Positions 7,345 through 15,792 are shown, numbered from the stretch's first letter. The stretch is 17,111 nt of DNA from an uncultured Campylobacter sp. (GCF_938045775.1 NZ_CALIBH010000110.1:1-17111), one strand, 5' to 3'. Notes: generated from the sequence alone by a model not told the origin. Program-made: numbers and translations.

Positions 7345-8193
7345 TTAAAACGCGCCGCCTGCGATCGGAACGTCGTTCCAAAGATAGCACACCTCGCCCG
7401 AGCTTATCTCGATGATCGAGTAAAAATCGCCGCAGATAAGCAGATAGCGGCCATCCGCGCGGCTCGCCAGATCCTTTGCGGCAAGCTTCTTGCCCAAGAT
7501 CACGTCGCGCGCGTCGCCGTCGTAAAAGTTCGGCGCGAGGTCCAAAAACTCGAGCGGATTTAGCGCCGCCTCATCCGCAAAACGCGGATTTTTCAAATCG
7601 AAAGCCCCCTCGCTCTCCCGCCTAAGCGCGCTTAGCGTGCCGCAAACGCCTAGCTTTTCTGCTAAAATTTGCGCGAAAGAGCGCACGTAGCCGCCCTCGC
7701 TGAGTGCTACGCGAAAGCTTACGAAAGGATGAGCGTAGCTTAAAATTTCGGCATCAAAAACCCGCATCGAGCTCTCTTTTAAACTCACCTCTTCGCCCGC
7801 GCGAGCGAGCTTGTATGCGCGCACGCCGTCAATTTTCTTGGCGCTGAAAGCGGGCGGGATAAATTTTATCTCGCCGCGCATTTGCGCCATCGCAGCGTCT
7901 AAAATTTCGCGCGAAAGCAGCGGAATTTGCTCCACGCGCCCTATGTTTTCGTTATCGCCGCTTGGGCTTTGCGCGCCCAGCCACAACGTCGCGGCGTAAA
8001 CTTTTGGCTCCTTTTTCAAAAACCTAAAAAAGCGCGCGTATTGCCCGAATGCAACGATCAGCGCGCCGCTTGCGAAGGGATCGAGCGTACCGCTAAAGCC
8101 CGCCTTTTTCACGCCGTATTTGCGTTTAAGAGCGCTTAAAAATTTATTGCTACCGATGCCTGCGGGCTTGTCCGCCAAAAGCAATCTATTCAT
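7345..8193 (-). CDS. truB: tRNA pseudouridine(55) synthase TruB
   Basis: TruB converts U55 in the T-loop of tRNAs to pseudouridine and also acts as a tRNA folding chaperone. The 282-residue protein is of usual length. The catalytic motif AGFSGTLDPFASG (31-43) carries the nucleophile D38. KIDGVRAYKLARAGEEV and GGYVRSFAQILAEKLG follow as the second and third conserved blocks, then GTLSALRR. The C-terminal part is reduced, as in other epsilonproteobacterial TruB proteins. The ATG at 8193 lies eight bases inside the end of the upstream helicase gene, so the two are probably translationally coupled. Downstream is the 743-base gap. Confidence 0.96.
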   Translation of the reverse strand: MNRLLLADKPAGIGSNKFLSALKRKYGVKKAGFSGTLDPFASGALIVAFGQYARFFRFLKKEPKVYAATLWLGAQSPSGDNENIGRVEQIPLLSREILDAAMAQMRGEIKFIPPAFSAKKIDGVRAYKLARAGEEVSLKESSMRVFDAEILSYAHPFVSFRVALSEGGYVRSFAQILAEKLGVCGTLSALRRESEGAFDLKNPRFADEAALNPLEFLDLAPNFYDGDARDVILGKKLAAKDLASRADGRYLLICGDFYSIIEISSGEVCYLWNDVPIAGGAF

Positions 8194-10246
8194 AAGAGCC
8201 TACTTTTTCTACGAAATTCGACATTATCACGCGCGAAATTCCGCCGAAATTTATCGTGAGTCGGTCGCCGTTTACCGCCGTGATCTGTCCGATACCGAAG
8301 AGTTTGTGTTTGATCAGCTCGCCCTTACTAAAGCCGCTGTTTTGCTCGCGCGGAGGCTCTTTAGCCATCAAACCCGCCTCGGCTATAAACCTGCTAGCGT
8401 CCAGCCTCTCGCGCTTGCCGCGATAAAAGCGGCTAGCGGCAAAGCTAAGCGTAAGCGTGCGCTTGGCGCGCGTAATCGCTACGTATGCGAGCCTGCGCTC
8501 CTCCTCGATGTCATTGCTGTCGCCCAAAAGCGGGAAAAAGCCCTCCTCCAGTCCGATTACGAAAAGGTGCGAAAACTCAAGCCCTTTGCTGGCGTGCACG
8601 CTCATTATATTTATCGCATCGCCCATGATAGCGTCTTGATCGCTAAGAAGGCTCAGCTCGTTTAAAAATTCCGCCAGATCAAAATCGGGCTTATTGCTCG
8701 CTTCGTCCTTCAGCATCGCCAAAAACTCGTCGATATTTGCTACGCGATCGGCGCCGTCCGGAAGCGAGGCATAGTAGGCCTTTAGCCCGAAAGCGTGCTC
8801 CAGCGCGTCTATTTTTTTGATCGTATCGGCTAGCGCGGAGATAGAAGCGATGCCGCTTTTAAGCTCCGCTAGAGCCTGCGCCGCCTTGGCGCTAAGCCCC
8901 GCGTCCGGCTCGCTAAAGGCGTCAAATAGGCTGATAAGTCGCAGGCGCGAAAGCTCCTCGAGCTTTGCCAGCGAGACCTTGCCGATGCCGCGCTTGGGCA
9001 CGTTTATGATCCGTCTCATCGAAAAGTCGTCGTGCTCGTCATTTACCAAGCGCAGATAGGCGATCGTATCCTTGATCTCGGCGCGCTCGTAAAATTTCAC
9101 GCCGCCTACCATTTTGTACGGGATTTTGGCGCGATTTAGCCCCTCCTCCAGTGCGCGCGAAAGAGCGTTTACGCGGTAAAGCACGGCGATTTGAGAGGGC
9201 GCTACGCCGCTTGAAAGCAGCTTTTTTATGGCTTCTGCGATCTTTGCCGCCTCGATACTCTCCTCAGAAGAATGCAAAATTTCGATCTTTTCGCCCCCGC
9301 CGTTCATGCTAGTAAGGCTCTTGCCGAGGCGGTTTTTATTATGCGAGATGAGCTCGTTGGCAGCATTTAAAATTTCATCCGTGGAGCGGTAGTTCTGCTC
9401 GAGTTTAATAAATTTTACGTTTGAGAACTGATCTTTAAAATTTAGAATATTTTCTATCCGTGCGCCGCGCCAGCCGTAGATACTCTGATCGTCATCGCCC
9501 ACTACCGCGAGGTTTTCGTGCACGGTACAAAGCTTTTGCAGCAGCTTGAATTGAATGTCGTTGGTGTCCTGATACTCATCGACCGTGATATAGGCGTAGC
9601 GGCGCGAAATTTCATCGCATAGCCGCTCATTCGCGTTTAAAATTTTATACGGCAAAATTAGCAGATCATCGAAATCCACAAGATTATTCGCCGCCAAATA
9701 CGCCTCGTAGCGCTTATACGCTCTAGCGCAATGCGCGTAAAATCCGCTATACATCCTACTTAGCTCGTCCTCTTCGCCCTTTAGAAGCTCGTCGATATCT
9801 TTGGGGCCGATTAGGGAATTTTTATAGGTTGAAATTTTAGCCGCCAATAGCGACGTGGGCAAATTTATCTCAAAGCCCTTGATGATCTTTTTCTTATCGT
9901 CGGTATCGATTACTTGGAAGTTTGCGCTGCGTCCAAGCTCGCTAATATGAAATTTCAAAAACAAAAGCCCGAATTTATGAAAGGTGCACAAAAGCGGCAC
10001 GCTGCTTAAATTTAGCCCGCTTATCAGATTAAGCGCTCGCGAGCGCATCTCGGCGGCGGCTTTGTTCGTAAACGTAAGCGTGAGAGTATTTTCCGCAGGC
10101 ACGCCGTTTGAGAGCAAGTAGGCAAGGCGCGCGGTGATCGTTTTGGTTTTGCCGCTGCCCGCACCCGCTAAGATTAACATCGCTCCGTCCACGTGGCTCG
10201 CAGCCTCGCGCTGAGCGGGATTAAGACCTTCTAAAATATCGCTCAT
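8186..10246 (-). CDS. uvrD: UvrD/PcrA/Rep-type superfamily 1A DNA helicase
   Basis: This 3'-5' DNA helicase would act in nucleotide excision and mismatch-linked repair, replication restart and removal of stalled complexes. The 686-residue protein has all SF1A motifs: Q motif and Walker A (LNPAQREA, then GAGSGKT 28-34), motif Ia (TFTNKAAAEM), motif II DEYQD (223-227), motif III GDDDQSIYGWRG (250-261), motif IV EQNYRST (283-289), motif V (SVHASKGLEF, about 549-558) and motif VI (LAYVAITRAKR, about 586-597). A tudor-like C-terminal segment (about 639-683, KHKLFGIGQI to FVEKV) resembles the RNA-polymerase-binding end of PcrA/UvrD. Its ATG overlaps the upstream stop as ATGA. Which of uvrD, pcrA or rep is the better name is uncertain. 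Confidence 0.93.
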   Translation of the reverse strand: MSDILEGLNPAQREAASHVDGAMLILAGAGSGKTKTITARLAYLLSNGVPAENTLTLTFTNKAAAEMRSRALNLISGLNLSSVPLLCTFHKFGLLFLKFHISELGRSANFQVIDTDDKKKIIKGFEINLPTSLLAAKISTYKNSLIGPKDIDELLKGEEDELSRMYSGFYAHCARAYKRYEAYLAANNLVDFDDLLILPYKILNANERLCDEISRRYAYITVDEYQDTNDIQFKLLQKLCTVHENLAVVGDDDQSIYGWRGARIENILNFKDQFSNVKFIKLEQNYRSTDEILNAANELISHNKNRLGKSLTSMNGGGEKIEILHSSEESIEAAKIAEAIKKLLSSGVAPSQIAVLYRVNALSRALEEGLNRAKIPYKMVGGVKFYERAEIKDTIAYLRLVNDEHDDFSMRRIINVPKRGIGKVSLAKLEELSRLRLISLFDAFSEPDAGLSAKAAQALAELKSGIASISALADTIKKIDALEHAFGLKAYYASLPDGADRVANIDEFLAMLKDEASNKPDFDLAEFLNELSLLSDQDAIMGDAINIMSVHASKGLEFSHLFVIGLEEGFFPLLGDSNDIEEERRLAYVAITRAKRTLTLSFAASRFYRGKRERLDASRFIAEAGLMAKEPPREQNSGFSKGELIKHKLFGIGQITAVNGDRLTINFGGISRVIMSNFVEKVGSYE

Positions 10247-10650
10247 TTTGAAAAAATTTTACGCGATTTTTCGCGCTTAAGCCACTCGGACTCGGGACGA
10301 GAAAAATTTACCGCGATGGGCTTACCGTCCACGACGATCTGCAAGACCGCATAAAACGGCACGCTAAGCGTGCTTGCAAAATCCTGCGGCCCGAAACCCG
10401 CCTCGAAAACCAGCTCATCCTTACTAAGATGCGCGCTAGAGAGCGTGTATTCCTCCAGCTGCAAAAAGATCGCGGGCATTTTGAAGCTTTTTAAAATTTC
10501 CTCTGGCAGCGGCGGGTCAAATTTTATCTGATCCGTCCTCGCAACGATGCCAAATCCATATCCAAGAGCCAAAACGTAGTCCAAAACCGCGCCTATATGT
10601 GTGCTGCTCGCAGCGATAAATTTATCGTCTTTTAAAATTTTATCTATCAT
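10243..10650 (-). CDS. Conserved small protein with an SspB-like sequence pattern
   Basis: Function is not established; as I recall, C. jejuni has a hypothetical protein at this position. The protein has 135 residues and no signal or membrane segment. Residues 60-105 read like the core of SspB, the adaptor that delivers ssrA-tagged proteins to ClpXP. They run from AIFLQLEEYTL through KDELVFEAGFG (77-87) to TLSVPFYAVLQI (94-105). E. coli SspB has NDEVRFNARFGG then VSVPLAAVLAI at the same spacing, and alpha-proteobacterial SspB has FEVGLSFGG then TVPFSAI. A helix-like stretch (about 18-30) precedes, as in SspB. The last 15 residues are basic (LKREKSRKIFSK), where SspB carries its flexible ClpX-binding tail. 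The gene starts one base after the pepF stop and overlaps uvrD by four. The adaptor role is my inference from pattern alone. Confidence 0.8.
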   Translation of the reverse strand: MIDKILKDDKFIAASSTHIGAVLDYVLALGYGFGIVARTDQIKFDPPLPEEILKSFKMPAIFLQLEEYTLSSAHLSKDELVFEAGFGPQDFASTLSVPFYAVLQIVVDGKPIAVNFSRPESEWLKREKSRKIFSK

Positions 10651-10651
10651 C

Positions 10652-12547
10652 CTAACCCCTCACAAACTCACTCACAAGCGCCGCGACCTGCTCTATGCCG
10701 ATGCGCCAAAACTCGCTTTTATTGATGTCAAAGCCAAATTTCGCCACTAGCTTTTGCGGCTCGTCGCTGCCCCCCGAGCTTAAAAACTCGGTATAAATTT
10801 GAACGAAATTTTCGAGCCTGCCGCTCTTATACAGCCCGTAAAGCGCGAGCACCAAAAGCTGCGCGTAGGCGTAGGAGTAGCAGTAAAACGGCGAGTGGAT
10901 GAAGTGCGGGATATAGCTCCACCAGCTTTTGTAATGATCCTGCAAGATTAGCTCGCCCGCAAACATCTTGCGCGATTCCTCCATCCAAAGCTCGTCGATC
11001 TGCCCCGTGCTTAGCTCATCCGCGCTTGCATGCACGCGCCGCTCAAAGGTCGTAAATCCGATCTGGCGGTAAAGCGTAGCGAAGATATCTTCGATCTTTG
11101 CCGCAAGCATCGCTCTTAGCGCGGTCTTATCGCTTGCGGTCTGCGAGAACTTATCCGTATTGCGCGCTGCGTATTCGCACGAACCCGCAGAGTCTTGCGA
11201 GGCGGAGTTTTTTACGGCGCACTCGTTTGGAATTTCACCGCCCTGAGCCTCTTGCGAAGCGCTGCGCTTTAAATTTTGCGAGCCGTCCAAGGCAGCGTCG
11301 CTTTTTAAATTTGAAAAATTTTCGCGCATATAATCAAACACCAGCATCTCGCAGAAAACCGACGCGGTCTCAGCTGTCGTTAGCGGCGTGAAGGAGTTAA
11401 AATAGCCCACTCCGTAGCTTAGATACTGATGTATCGCGTGCCCCAGCTCGTGTGCGAGGGTAAATATGTCGCGGCGCTTGCGCGTGAAATTTAAAAGCAC
11501 GAAAGGGTGCGTGTCGCGCGAGCCCGAATGCGAAAATGCACCGCTTTGCTTATTTTGCGCGGGCATCGCGTCAATCCAGTTTTGCTCAAATGCGATCAGC
11601 GCGATCTGCTTAAATTTCGGGCTAAATTTTTCAAACGCCGCAAGCACGATCTGCTCAGCCTGCTCGAAGCTAAACTCGCTCTCATCGCCCCCAAGCGGCG
11701 CGTATCTGTCGTAATCATACAGCGCGTCGTAGCCTAAAATTTCGCGCTTTTTGGCGTAAAATTTGCCGACCAGAGCGAAGCTTCGCTCCGTCTCTGCGAT
11801 CAGCGCATCGACGCTTGCGATATTTATCTGATTTTCCTCATGCATCACTGCCTCGGCTTTATCGTAGCCGCGCAGCTCGCAGCGAATTTTAAGATCGGTT
11901 TTGATCATATTGTAGATGTAACCAAGTAGGTGGGAATTCTGCTCTAGCACCGCACTTAGCGAGGCTGCGGCGTCCTTTCGCACCTTGCGATCGGAGCTAT
12001 GAAGCAGGCTTAAAATTTCCTCCTCGCCGAGTTTGCGCCCGCGAAAATCAAAGCTCATCCGCGCCATACTTTCGTCAAAAAGCCGCGAAAACGCCTCGCC
12101 GCTTACGGGCGAAGTTTTTAAAAGCACGCTTTCTTGCGGCAAGCTTAGCTGATGTGCCTTGCGCTGTTTAAGCAGGCTCAAATAATATCTGAACCTCCCG
12201 CCCCCTGCGATAAACTCGTCCTGTTTTGCGGCATCAAGCTCGTTAAACTCGAGCTCGAAAAATAGCAGGCTCTGCGAAATGTCGTTGCAAGCCTGCTCCG
12301 TCTTAGCCTGCTGCGCCCCTAGGCTCGTATCTCGCGCGAATCTTAGATGCGCGAAGCTCATTATCTTGCCGATCTGCTCGCTGATGCTCTCATAAAGCTC
12401 AAGCGCGCTTAAGAATTCTGTGCTGCTTAGCGCGTGAAGCTTGCCTTTAAATTTAGCTTCAAAATCCAGGGCCTGCGCGGATGCGATATCTATCGCGCCG
12501 CTAAATTCCGCTTCGTTTGCAAACAGCTCGCCTAAATTCCAATTCAT
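10652..12547 (-). CDS. pepF: Oligoendopeptidase F, M3 family zinc peptidase
   Basis: PepF is a cytoplasmic metallopeptidase that cuts short peptides. With the ATG at 12547 the protein has 631 residues. The M3 zinc site is H366-E-L-G-H370 within FTLAHELGHAIHQ, with E393 (TTAETAS) as the third ligand. The downstream HSPFYCYSYAYAQ block (551-563) contains the tyrosines typical of the substrate site. The ATG is preceded by AAAAGGAAAACG; a longer frame would need a TTG at 12583 overlapping the probable -10 element, so I reject it. Residues about 411-475 are a Ser/Gln/Ala/Lys-rich stretch, likely an insertion between the zinc-binding and C-terminal helices. The gene is first in the run to truB and follows the sstT terminator. 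Confidence 0.93.
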   Translation of the reverse strand: MNWNLGELFANEAEFSGAIDIASAQALDFEAKFKGKLHALSSTEFLSALELYESISEQIGKIMSFAHLRFARDTSLGAQQAKTEQACNDISQSLLFFELEFNELDAAKQDEFIAGGGRFRYYLSLLKQRKAHQLSLPQESVLLKTSPVSGEAFSRLFDESMARMSFDFRGRKLGEEEILSLLHSSDRKVRKDAAASLSAVLEQNSHLLGYIYNMIKTDLKIRCELRGYDKAEAVMHEENQINIASVDALIAETERSFALVGKFYAKKREILGYDALYDYDRYAPLGGDESEFSFEQAEQIVLAAFEKFSPKFKQIALIAFEQNWIDAMPAQNKQSGAFSHSGSRDTHPFVLLNFTRKRRDIFTLAHELGHAIHQYLSYGVGYFNSFTPLTTAETASVFCEMLVFDYMRENFSNLKSDAALDGSQNLKRSASQEAQGGEIPNECAVKNSASQDSAGSCEYAARNTDKFSQTASDKTALRAMLAAKIEDIFATLYRQIGFTTFERRVHASADELSTGQIDELWMEESRKMFAGELILQDHYKSWWSYIPHFIHSPFYCYSYAYAQLLVLALYGLYKSGRLENFVQIYTEFLSSGGSDEPQKLVAKFGFDINKSEFWRIGIEQVAALVSEFVRG

Positions 12548-12573
12548 CGTTTTCCTTTTAAAATTTTTGGATA

Positions 12574-12579
12574 ATTTTA
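12574..12579 (-). promoter_or_regulatory. Probable -10 element for pepF
   Basis: On the minus strand a T-rich run leads into TTGATAAAAT, with TAAAAT at 12579-12574. The ATG is 27 bases further on. Campylobacter vegetative promoters often show a TAnAAT -10 after T-rich DNA without a clear -35 box. Its position directly after the sstT terminator supports a separate pepF transcript. Confidence 0.55.
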
Positions 12580-12600
12580 TCAAAAAAGAATAAGTAAAAT

Positions 12601-12642
12601 TTTAAAAACCGCAAAATCCGTCGCACGGACGAAATTCGCGGT
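12601..12642 (-). terminator. Intrinsic terminator of sstT
   Basis: Starting 17 bases past the sstT stop, the minus strand forms a two-part hairpin. ACCGCGAA pairs with TTTGCGGT (one G-T pair), then TCCGT pairs with ACGGA around the loop GCG. The hairpin is followed at once by a run of T residues (12608-12604). It separates sstT from the pepF operon. Confidence 0.7.
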
Positions 12643-12658
12643 AAAATTTTAAGGTGAG

Positions 12659-13918
12659 TTATTTTTGCATACTTTGCGACGCGATCGCCGTAAAAATCAC
12701 GTCCGTGGAGCTATTGATCGCGGTTTCTACCGAGTCTTGGATCACGCCGATGATAAAGCCTATCGCGACTACCTGCATTGCGATATCGTTTGAGATATTA
12801 AAGAGCGAGCACGCAAGCGGTATCAGCATCAACGAACCGCCTGGCACGCCGCTAGCACCGCACGCACCGACTGCCGAGACCACGCAAAGCAGTAGTGCCG
12901 TCCAAAAATCGGGGCGCACGCCAAGCGTATGAGCCGCAGCAAGTGCCAAGATCGCGATTACCACCGCAGCGCCCGCCATATTTATCGTAGCTCCCAAAGG
13001 GATCGAGATCGAGCTTAGCTCGTCGCTGATGCCGAGCTTTTTACATAAATTTAAATTTACCGGGATATTCGCCGCCGAGCTGCGGGTGAAAAACGCCGTG
13101 AGGCCGCTTTCGCGCAGGCAGGTAAATACGAGCGGATATGGATTTTTCTTAATCACCGCAAAGACGATGAGCGGATTTACCACGAGGGCTACGAACGCCA
13201 TCGCACCTACTAGCACGACTACGATTCGCGCGTATCCAAGCAGCGCATCGACGCCGGTTTGATACACGGTAGAGGCTACTAGGCCGAAAATTCCAAACGG
13301 CGCGAGCTGGATTACGAATTGCACGATTTTGGTTACCGCTTCGCTCAGATCGGTAAAAATTTTCTTTGTTTCATTAGTGCAAAATTTAAGCGCGACGCCA
13401 AGACCTATCGCCCAGGTTAAAATTCCTACATAGTTTCCGTGCGCGATAGCGTTTACCGGATTATCTACGACTTTAAAAAGTAGATCTTTTAGCACGATCC
13501 AAACGCTTGCAGGAGCGGTATTTTCCGCCGCGCCGACACTGCTTAGAGCAAGCTGCGTCGGAAATAAAAAGCTGGCTGCAACCCCCACGCACGAGGCTAA
13601 AAAGGTGCCTACGATATATAGGACGACCACGCGTTTTAAGCCGCTTGCGCTACCGTATTGTTTATTTACGATCGAGCTTAAGATCAAGATAAAAACTAAA
13701 ATCGGAGCTACCGCTTTAAGGGCGCCTACGAATAAATTTCCTAAAATTTCCGCAAAAGCTACTACGTTTATTAAAAACGAAGTGTGCTCTGCCGCAATAT
13801 CACCCGCAGCCGAACGCGCGGCAAAGCCCAAAATAGCTCCTATTATCAAACCTGTAACTATGCGCAGAACTAGATTTTTATCTTTGTAGCTGGCTACTAA
13901 TTTTTGAATCGAACTCAT
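12659..13918 (-). CDS. sstT: Serine/threonine:sodium symporter SstT
   Basis: SstT imports L-serine and L-threonine with Na+ across the inner membrane; serine is a main carbon source for many campylobacters. The 419-residue protein belongs to the dicarboxylate/amino acid:cation symporter family. It shows multiple hydrophobic segments plus the re-entrant and substrate motifs TRSSAANIPVN (278-288), PLGATINMAGAA (307-318), GASGVPGGS (354-362) and IQDSVETAINSSTD (393-406). The ATG at 13918 follows AAAGGTAAAA. It diverges from metK across 144 bases and ends in its own terminator. In C. jejuni, as I recall, pyrB lies between this gene and pepF; it is absent here. Confidence 0.95.
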   Translation of the reverse strand: MSSIQKLVASYKDKNLVLRIVTGLIIGAILGFAARSAAGDIAAEHTSFLINVVAFAEILGNLFVGALKAVAPILVFILILSSIVNKQYGSASGLKRVVVLYIVGTFLASCVGVAASFLFPTQLALSSVGAAENTAPASVWIVLKDLLFKVVDNPVNAIAHGNYVGILTWAIGLGVALKFCTNETKKIFTDLSEAVTKIVQFVIQLAPFGIFGLVASTVYQTGVDALLGYARIVVVLVGAMAFVALVVNPLIVFAVIKKNPYPLVFTCLRESGLTAFFTRSSAANIPVNLNLCKKLGISDELSSISIPLGATINMAGAAVVIAILALAAAHTLGVRPDFWTALLLCVVSAVGACGASGVPGGSLMLIPLACSLFNISNDIAMQVVAIGFIIGVIQDSVETAINSSTDVIFTAIASQSMQK

Positions 13919-13959
13919 TTTTTACCTTTCAATCAAAACGTCGTTTGAAATATATCGAA

Positions 13960-13965
13960 ATTTTA
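13960..13965 (-). promoter_or_regulatory. Possible -10 element for sstT
   Basis: The minus strand carries TAAAAT at 13965-13960 after TTAAA-rich DNA, about 40 bases before the sstT ATG. No -35 box is evident. Assignment rests on similarity to the pepF and metK hexamers only. Confidence 0.4.
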
Positions 13966-14029
13966 TTTAAGCGCATTTAAATTTGGGCGAAATTTCGTAA
14001 TTTTTAGTTAATCTTAAAACCTCGTTAGA

Positions 14030-14035
14030 TAAAAT
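14030..14035 (+). promoter_or_regulatory. Probable -10 element for metK
   Basis: TAAAAT lies 27 bases before the metK ATG, preceded by CGTTAGA and a T-rich stretch with TTTTTAG and TTAATC. AGGAG at 14053-14057 is the ribosome site. The predicted leader of about 20 bases is far too short for a SAM riboswitch, and none is seen. A palindrome CGAAATTTCG at 13988-13997 lies upstream and could bind a regulator. Confidence 0.55.
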
Positions 14036-14062
14036 GCCCCGAAATTTTAATTAGGAGCAGAT

Positions 14063-15262
14063 ATGTATCTATTTACCAGCGAGGTCGTAAGCCCCGGGCA
14101 TCCGGATAAATGCGCCGATATCATCGCAGACAGCATCGTGGATGAAATTTTAAAGCAAGACCCCAACGGGCGCGTAGCAGCGGAGGTTTTCATCGCGGGC
14201 AAACACGTAGTAATCGGCGGCGAAGTAAACGCCAAGATCGATTTTACCCACGACGATTACCGCCACATCGTAAAGGGCGCGCTTAGCGAGATCGGCTACA
14301 ACGACAACCCTCATTTCACACGCGCGCAGTGCCTGCATCCGCAGGATCTGCAAGTGGACGTATTTTTAAACCAGCAAAGCCCCGACATCAACCAAGGCGT
14401 CGATCAAGATGGCGGTGAGATCGGAGCGGGGGATCAGGGCATAATGTTCGGCTTCGCAAGCTGCGAGACGAAAAATTTTATGCCGGCGGCGATCACCTAC
14501 GCAAGAGCGCTTTGCGATCACGTTTATGCCTACGCAAAATCCCATCCTAACGAGCTTGGCGTAGATATTAAGACGCAGGTTACGGTCGATTATGGCACGA
14601 AGAGCAATTTTGAGGAGTGCAAGCCGCAAAGCATCCATACGATCGTGGTTTCCGCGCCCTGCGTCGAGAGTATGAGCATAGAGCGCGTCCGAGATCTGAT
14701 CGGAAATTTAATCGATTCTGCAGGGCTTCCAAGGGAGCTTTACGACAAAAGCAAAACGATCATCTACATCAATCCTACCGGCCGCTACGTAAATCACAGC
14801 TCGCTTCACGACAGCGGCCTAACGGGGCGCAAGCTAATCGTAGATAGCTTCGGCGGCTACAGCCCTATAGGCGGCGGCGCTCAAAGTAGCAAAGACTACA
14901 CCAAAGTCGATCGCAGCGGGCTTTATGCGGCGCGCTATATCGCCAAAAACATCGTCGCGGCGGGGCTTGCGAAAAAATGCATCGTCCAGCTCAGCTACGC
15001 AATCGGCGTCGCAAAGCCCGTCAGCGTCAGCGTCGATTGCATGGGGACGAATTTAGGCGCGGCGAGCGACGATGAGCTATCCGCTTTCGTGCTTGAAAAA
15101 TTCCCGCTCACGCCGCGCTGGATCATCGATAAATTCGGTCTTGATCGCCCCGGTAAAGAAAGCTTTCTCTACGCCGACGTCGCCGCACGAGGACAAGTCG
15201 GAAACGACGAGTACCCGTGGGAGCAGCTCGATAGCGTGGAGCTTTTTAAGGCTTTGAAATAA
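14063..15262 (+). CDS. metK: S-adenosylmethionine synthase MetK
   Basis: MetK makes S-adenosylmethionine from methionine and ATP, supplying the cell's methyl donor. The protein has 399 residues, normal for the family. Visible motifs are SPGHPDKCAD (10-19), GAGDQGIMFGFA (121-132), GGYSPIGGG (264-272) and the signature GGGAQSSKDYTKVDRS (270-285). That last reads AFSGKDP in most bacteria; the Campylobacter form, as I remember it, is AQSSKDY. The ATG follows AGGAG by five bases. It is the only plus-strand gene in the window, divergent from sstT and convergent with the TRAP binding protein gene. Upstream it shares a 144-base intergenic region with sstT that should hold both promoters. Confidence 0.98.
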   Translation: MYLFTSEVVSPGHPDKCADIIADSIVDEILKQDPNGRVAAEVFIAGKHVVIGGEVNAKIDFTHDDYRHIVKGALSEIGYNDNPHFTRAQCLHPQDLQVDVFLNQQSPDINQGVDQDGGEIGAGDQGIMFGFASCETKNFMPAAITYARALCDHVYAYAKSHPNELGVDIKTQVTVDYGTKSNFEECKPQSIHTIVVSAPCVESMSIERVRDLIGNLIDSAGLPRELYDKSKTIIYINPTGRYVNHSSLHDSGLTGRKLIVDSFGGYSPIGGGAQSSKDYTKVDRSGLYAARYIAKNIVAAGLAKKCIVQLSYAIGVAKPVSVSVDCMGTNLGAASDDELSAFVLEKFPLTPRWIIDKFGLDRPGKESFLYADVAARGQVGNDEYPWEQLDSVELFKALK

Positions 15263-15304
15263 GATTTACGCTTTGCAGTAGCGCCTTTTTAGCTTACGAC
15301 ATTC

Positions 15305-15363
15305 GCTAGGCTTGCAGCAGCGAGCCTAGCTCAATATTCTACGCGGCTTTGCATGCCGTGTAG
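15305..15363. repeat. Two tandem hairpins downstream of metK
   Basis: The first stem pairs GCTAGGCTTGC with GCGAGCCTAGC (11 pairs, one G-T) around the loop AGCA (15305-15330). The second pairs CTACGCGGC with GCCGTGTAG (one G-T) around TTTGCAT (15339-15363). Neither has a T tract, so they may block 3' exonucleases or mark an old terminator for metK rather than terminate by themselves. Confidence 0.6.
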
Positions 15364-15737
15364 CTTTATCGCATCCCAAAAAATAGCGTTGCGGCAAAAT
15401 TCTCCATCAAAATTCTAAGCCATGAAATTTAAGAGTTTTTGCAGGTAGAATTGAATTTTAAAATTTTAAGCGCAGCTCGCGCAGAATTTTTAAAATTGAC
15501 GCGGTGAAATTCCAAGGCTGAGCCCGTCTAGTTTAGTGATAAATTCTAACTAGAGCAGGCTTTAAAAAAATTTACATGCAAGCTTTTAAATTTGCAATCG
15601 CTTAAAATGAAATTTGACCTACAAAATTTTTTCTAACGCGCTTTTTACTTAATCTCCGAAGGAAAAAATTTTAAATTCTCCTTACTTGTGATATTTAAGC
15701 GTGTAAATTTTAAAAATTTTGTATTTTATTTGAAGTT

Positions 15738-15792
15738 TGCCGCTTTTATTTAGCAAGAAAACCCCCGAAGCAAATTTCATTTAAAAGCGGCA
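15738..15792. repeat. Long-looped inverted repeat
   Basis: TGCCGCTTTTA (15738-15748) is the exact reverse complement of TAAAAGCGGCA (15782-15792), with 33 bases between them. The same AAAGCGGC word recurs in the hairpin at 16119-16148. Confidence 0.55.

Noticed and set aside
7215..7415. 66-residue plus-strand frame rich in Arg
   Set aside because: It overlaps the end of truB, has no ribosome site and is compositionally a frame through GC-rich spacer.
8120..8665. 181-residue plus-strand open frame
   Set aside because: It runs antisense through the well-supported helicase and truB genes, has no ribosome site and no family pattern; it is a by-product of GC-rich codons on the other strand.
12548..12583. 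Longer pepF start at TTG 12583
   Set aside because: It overlaps the probable -10 element, and the ATG at 12547 has a strong AAAGGA site and gives the normal PepF N-terminus.
13919..14062. SAM riboswitch upstream of metK
   Set aside because: The predicted leader is about 20 bases and no multi-stem aptamer is visible.
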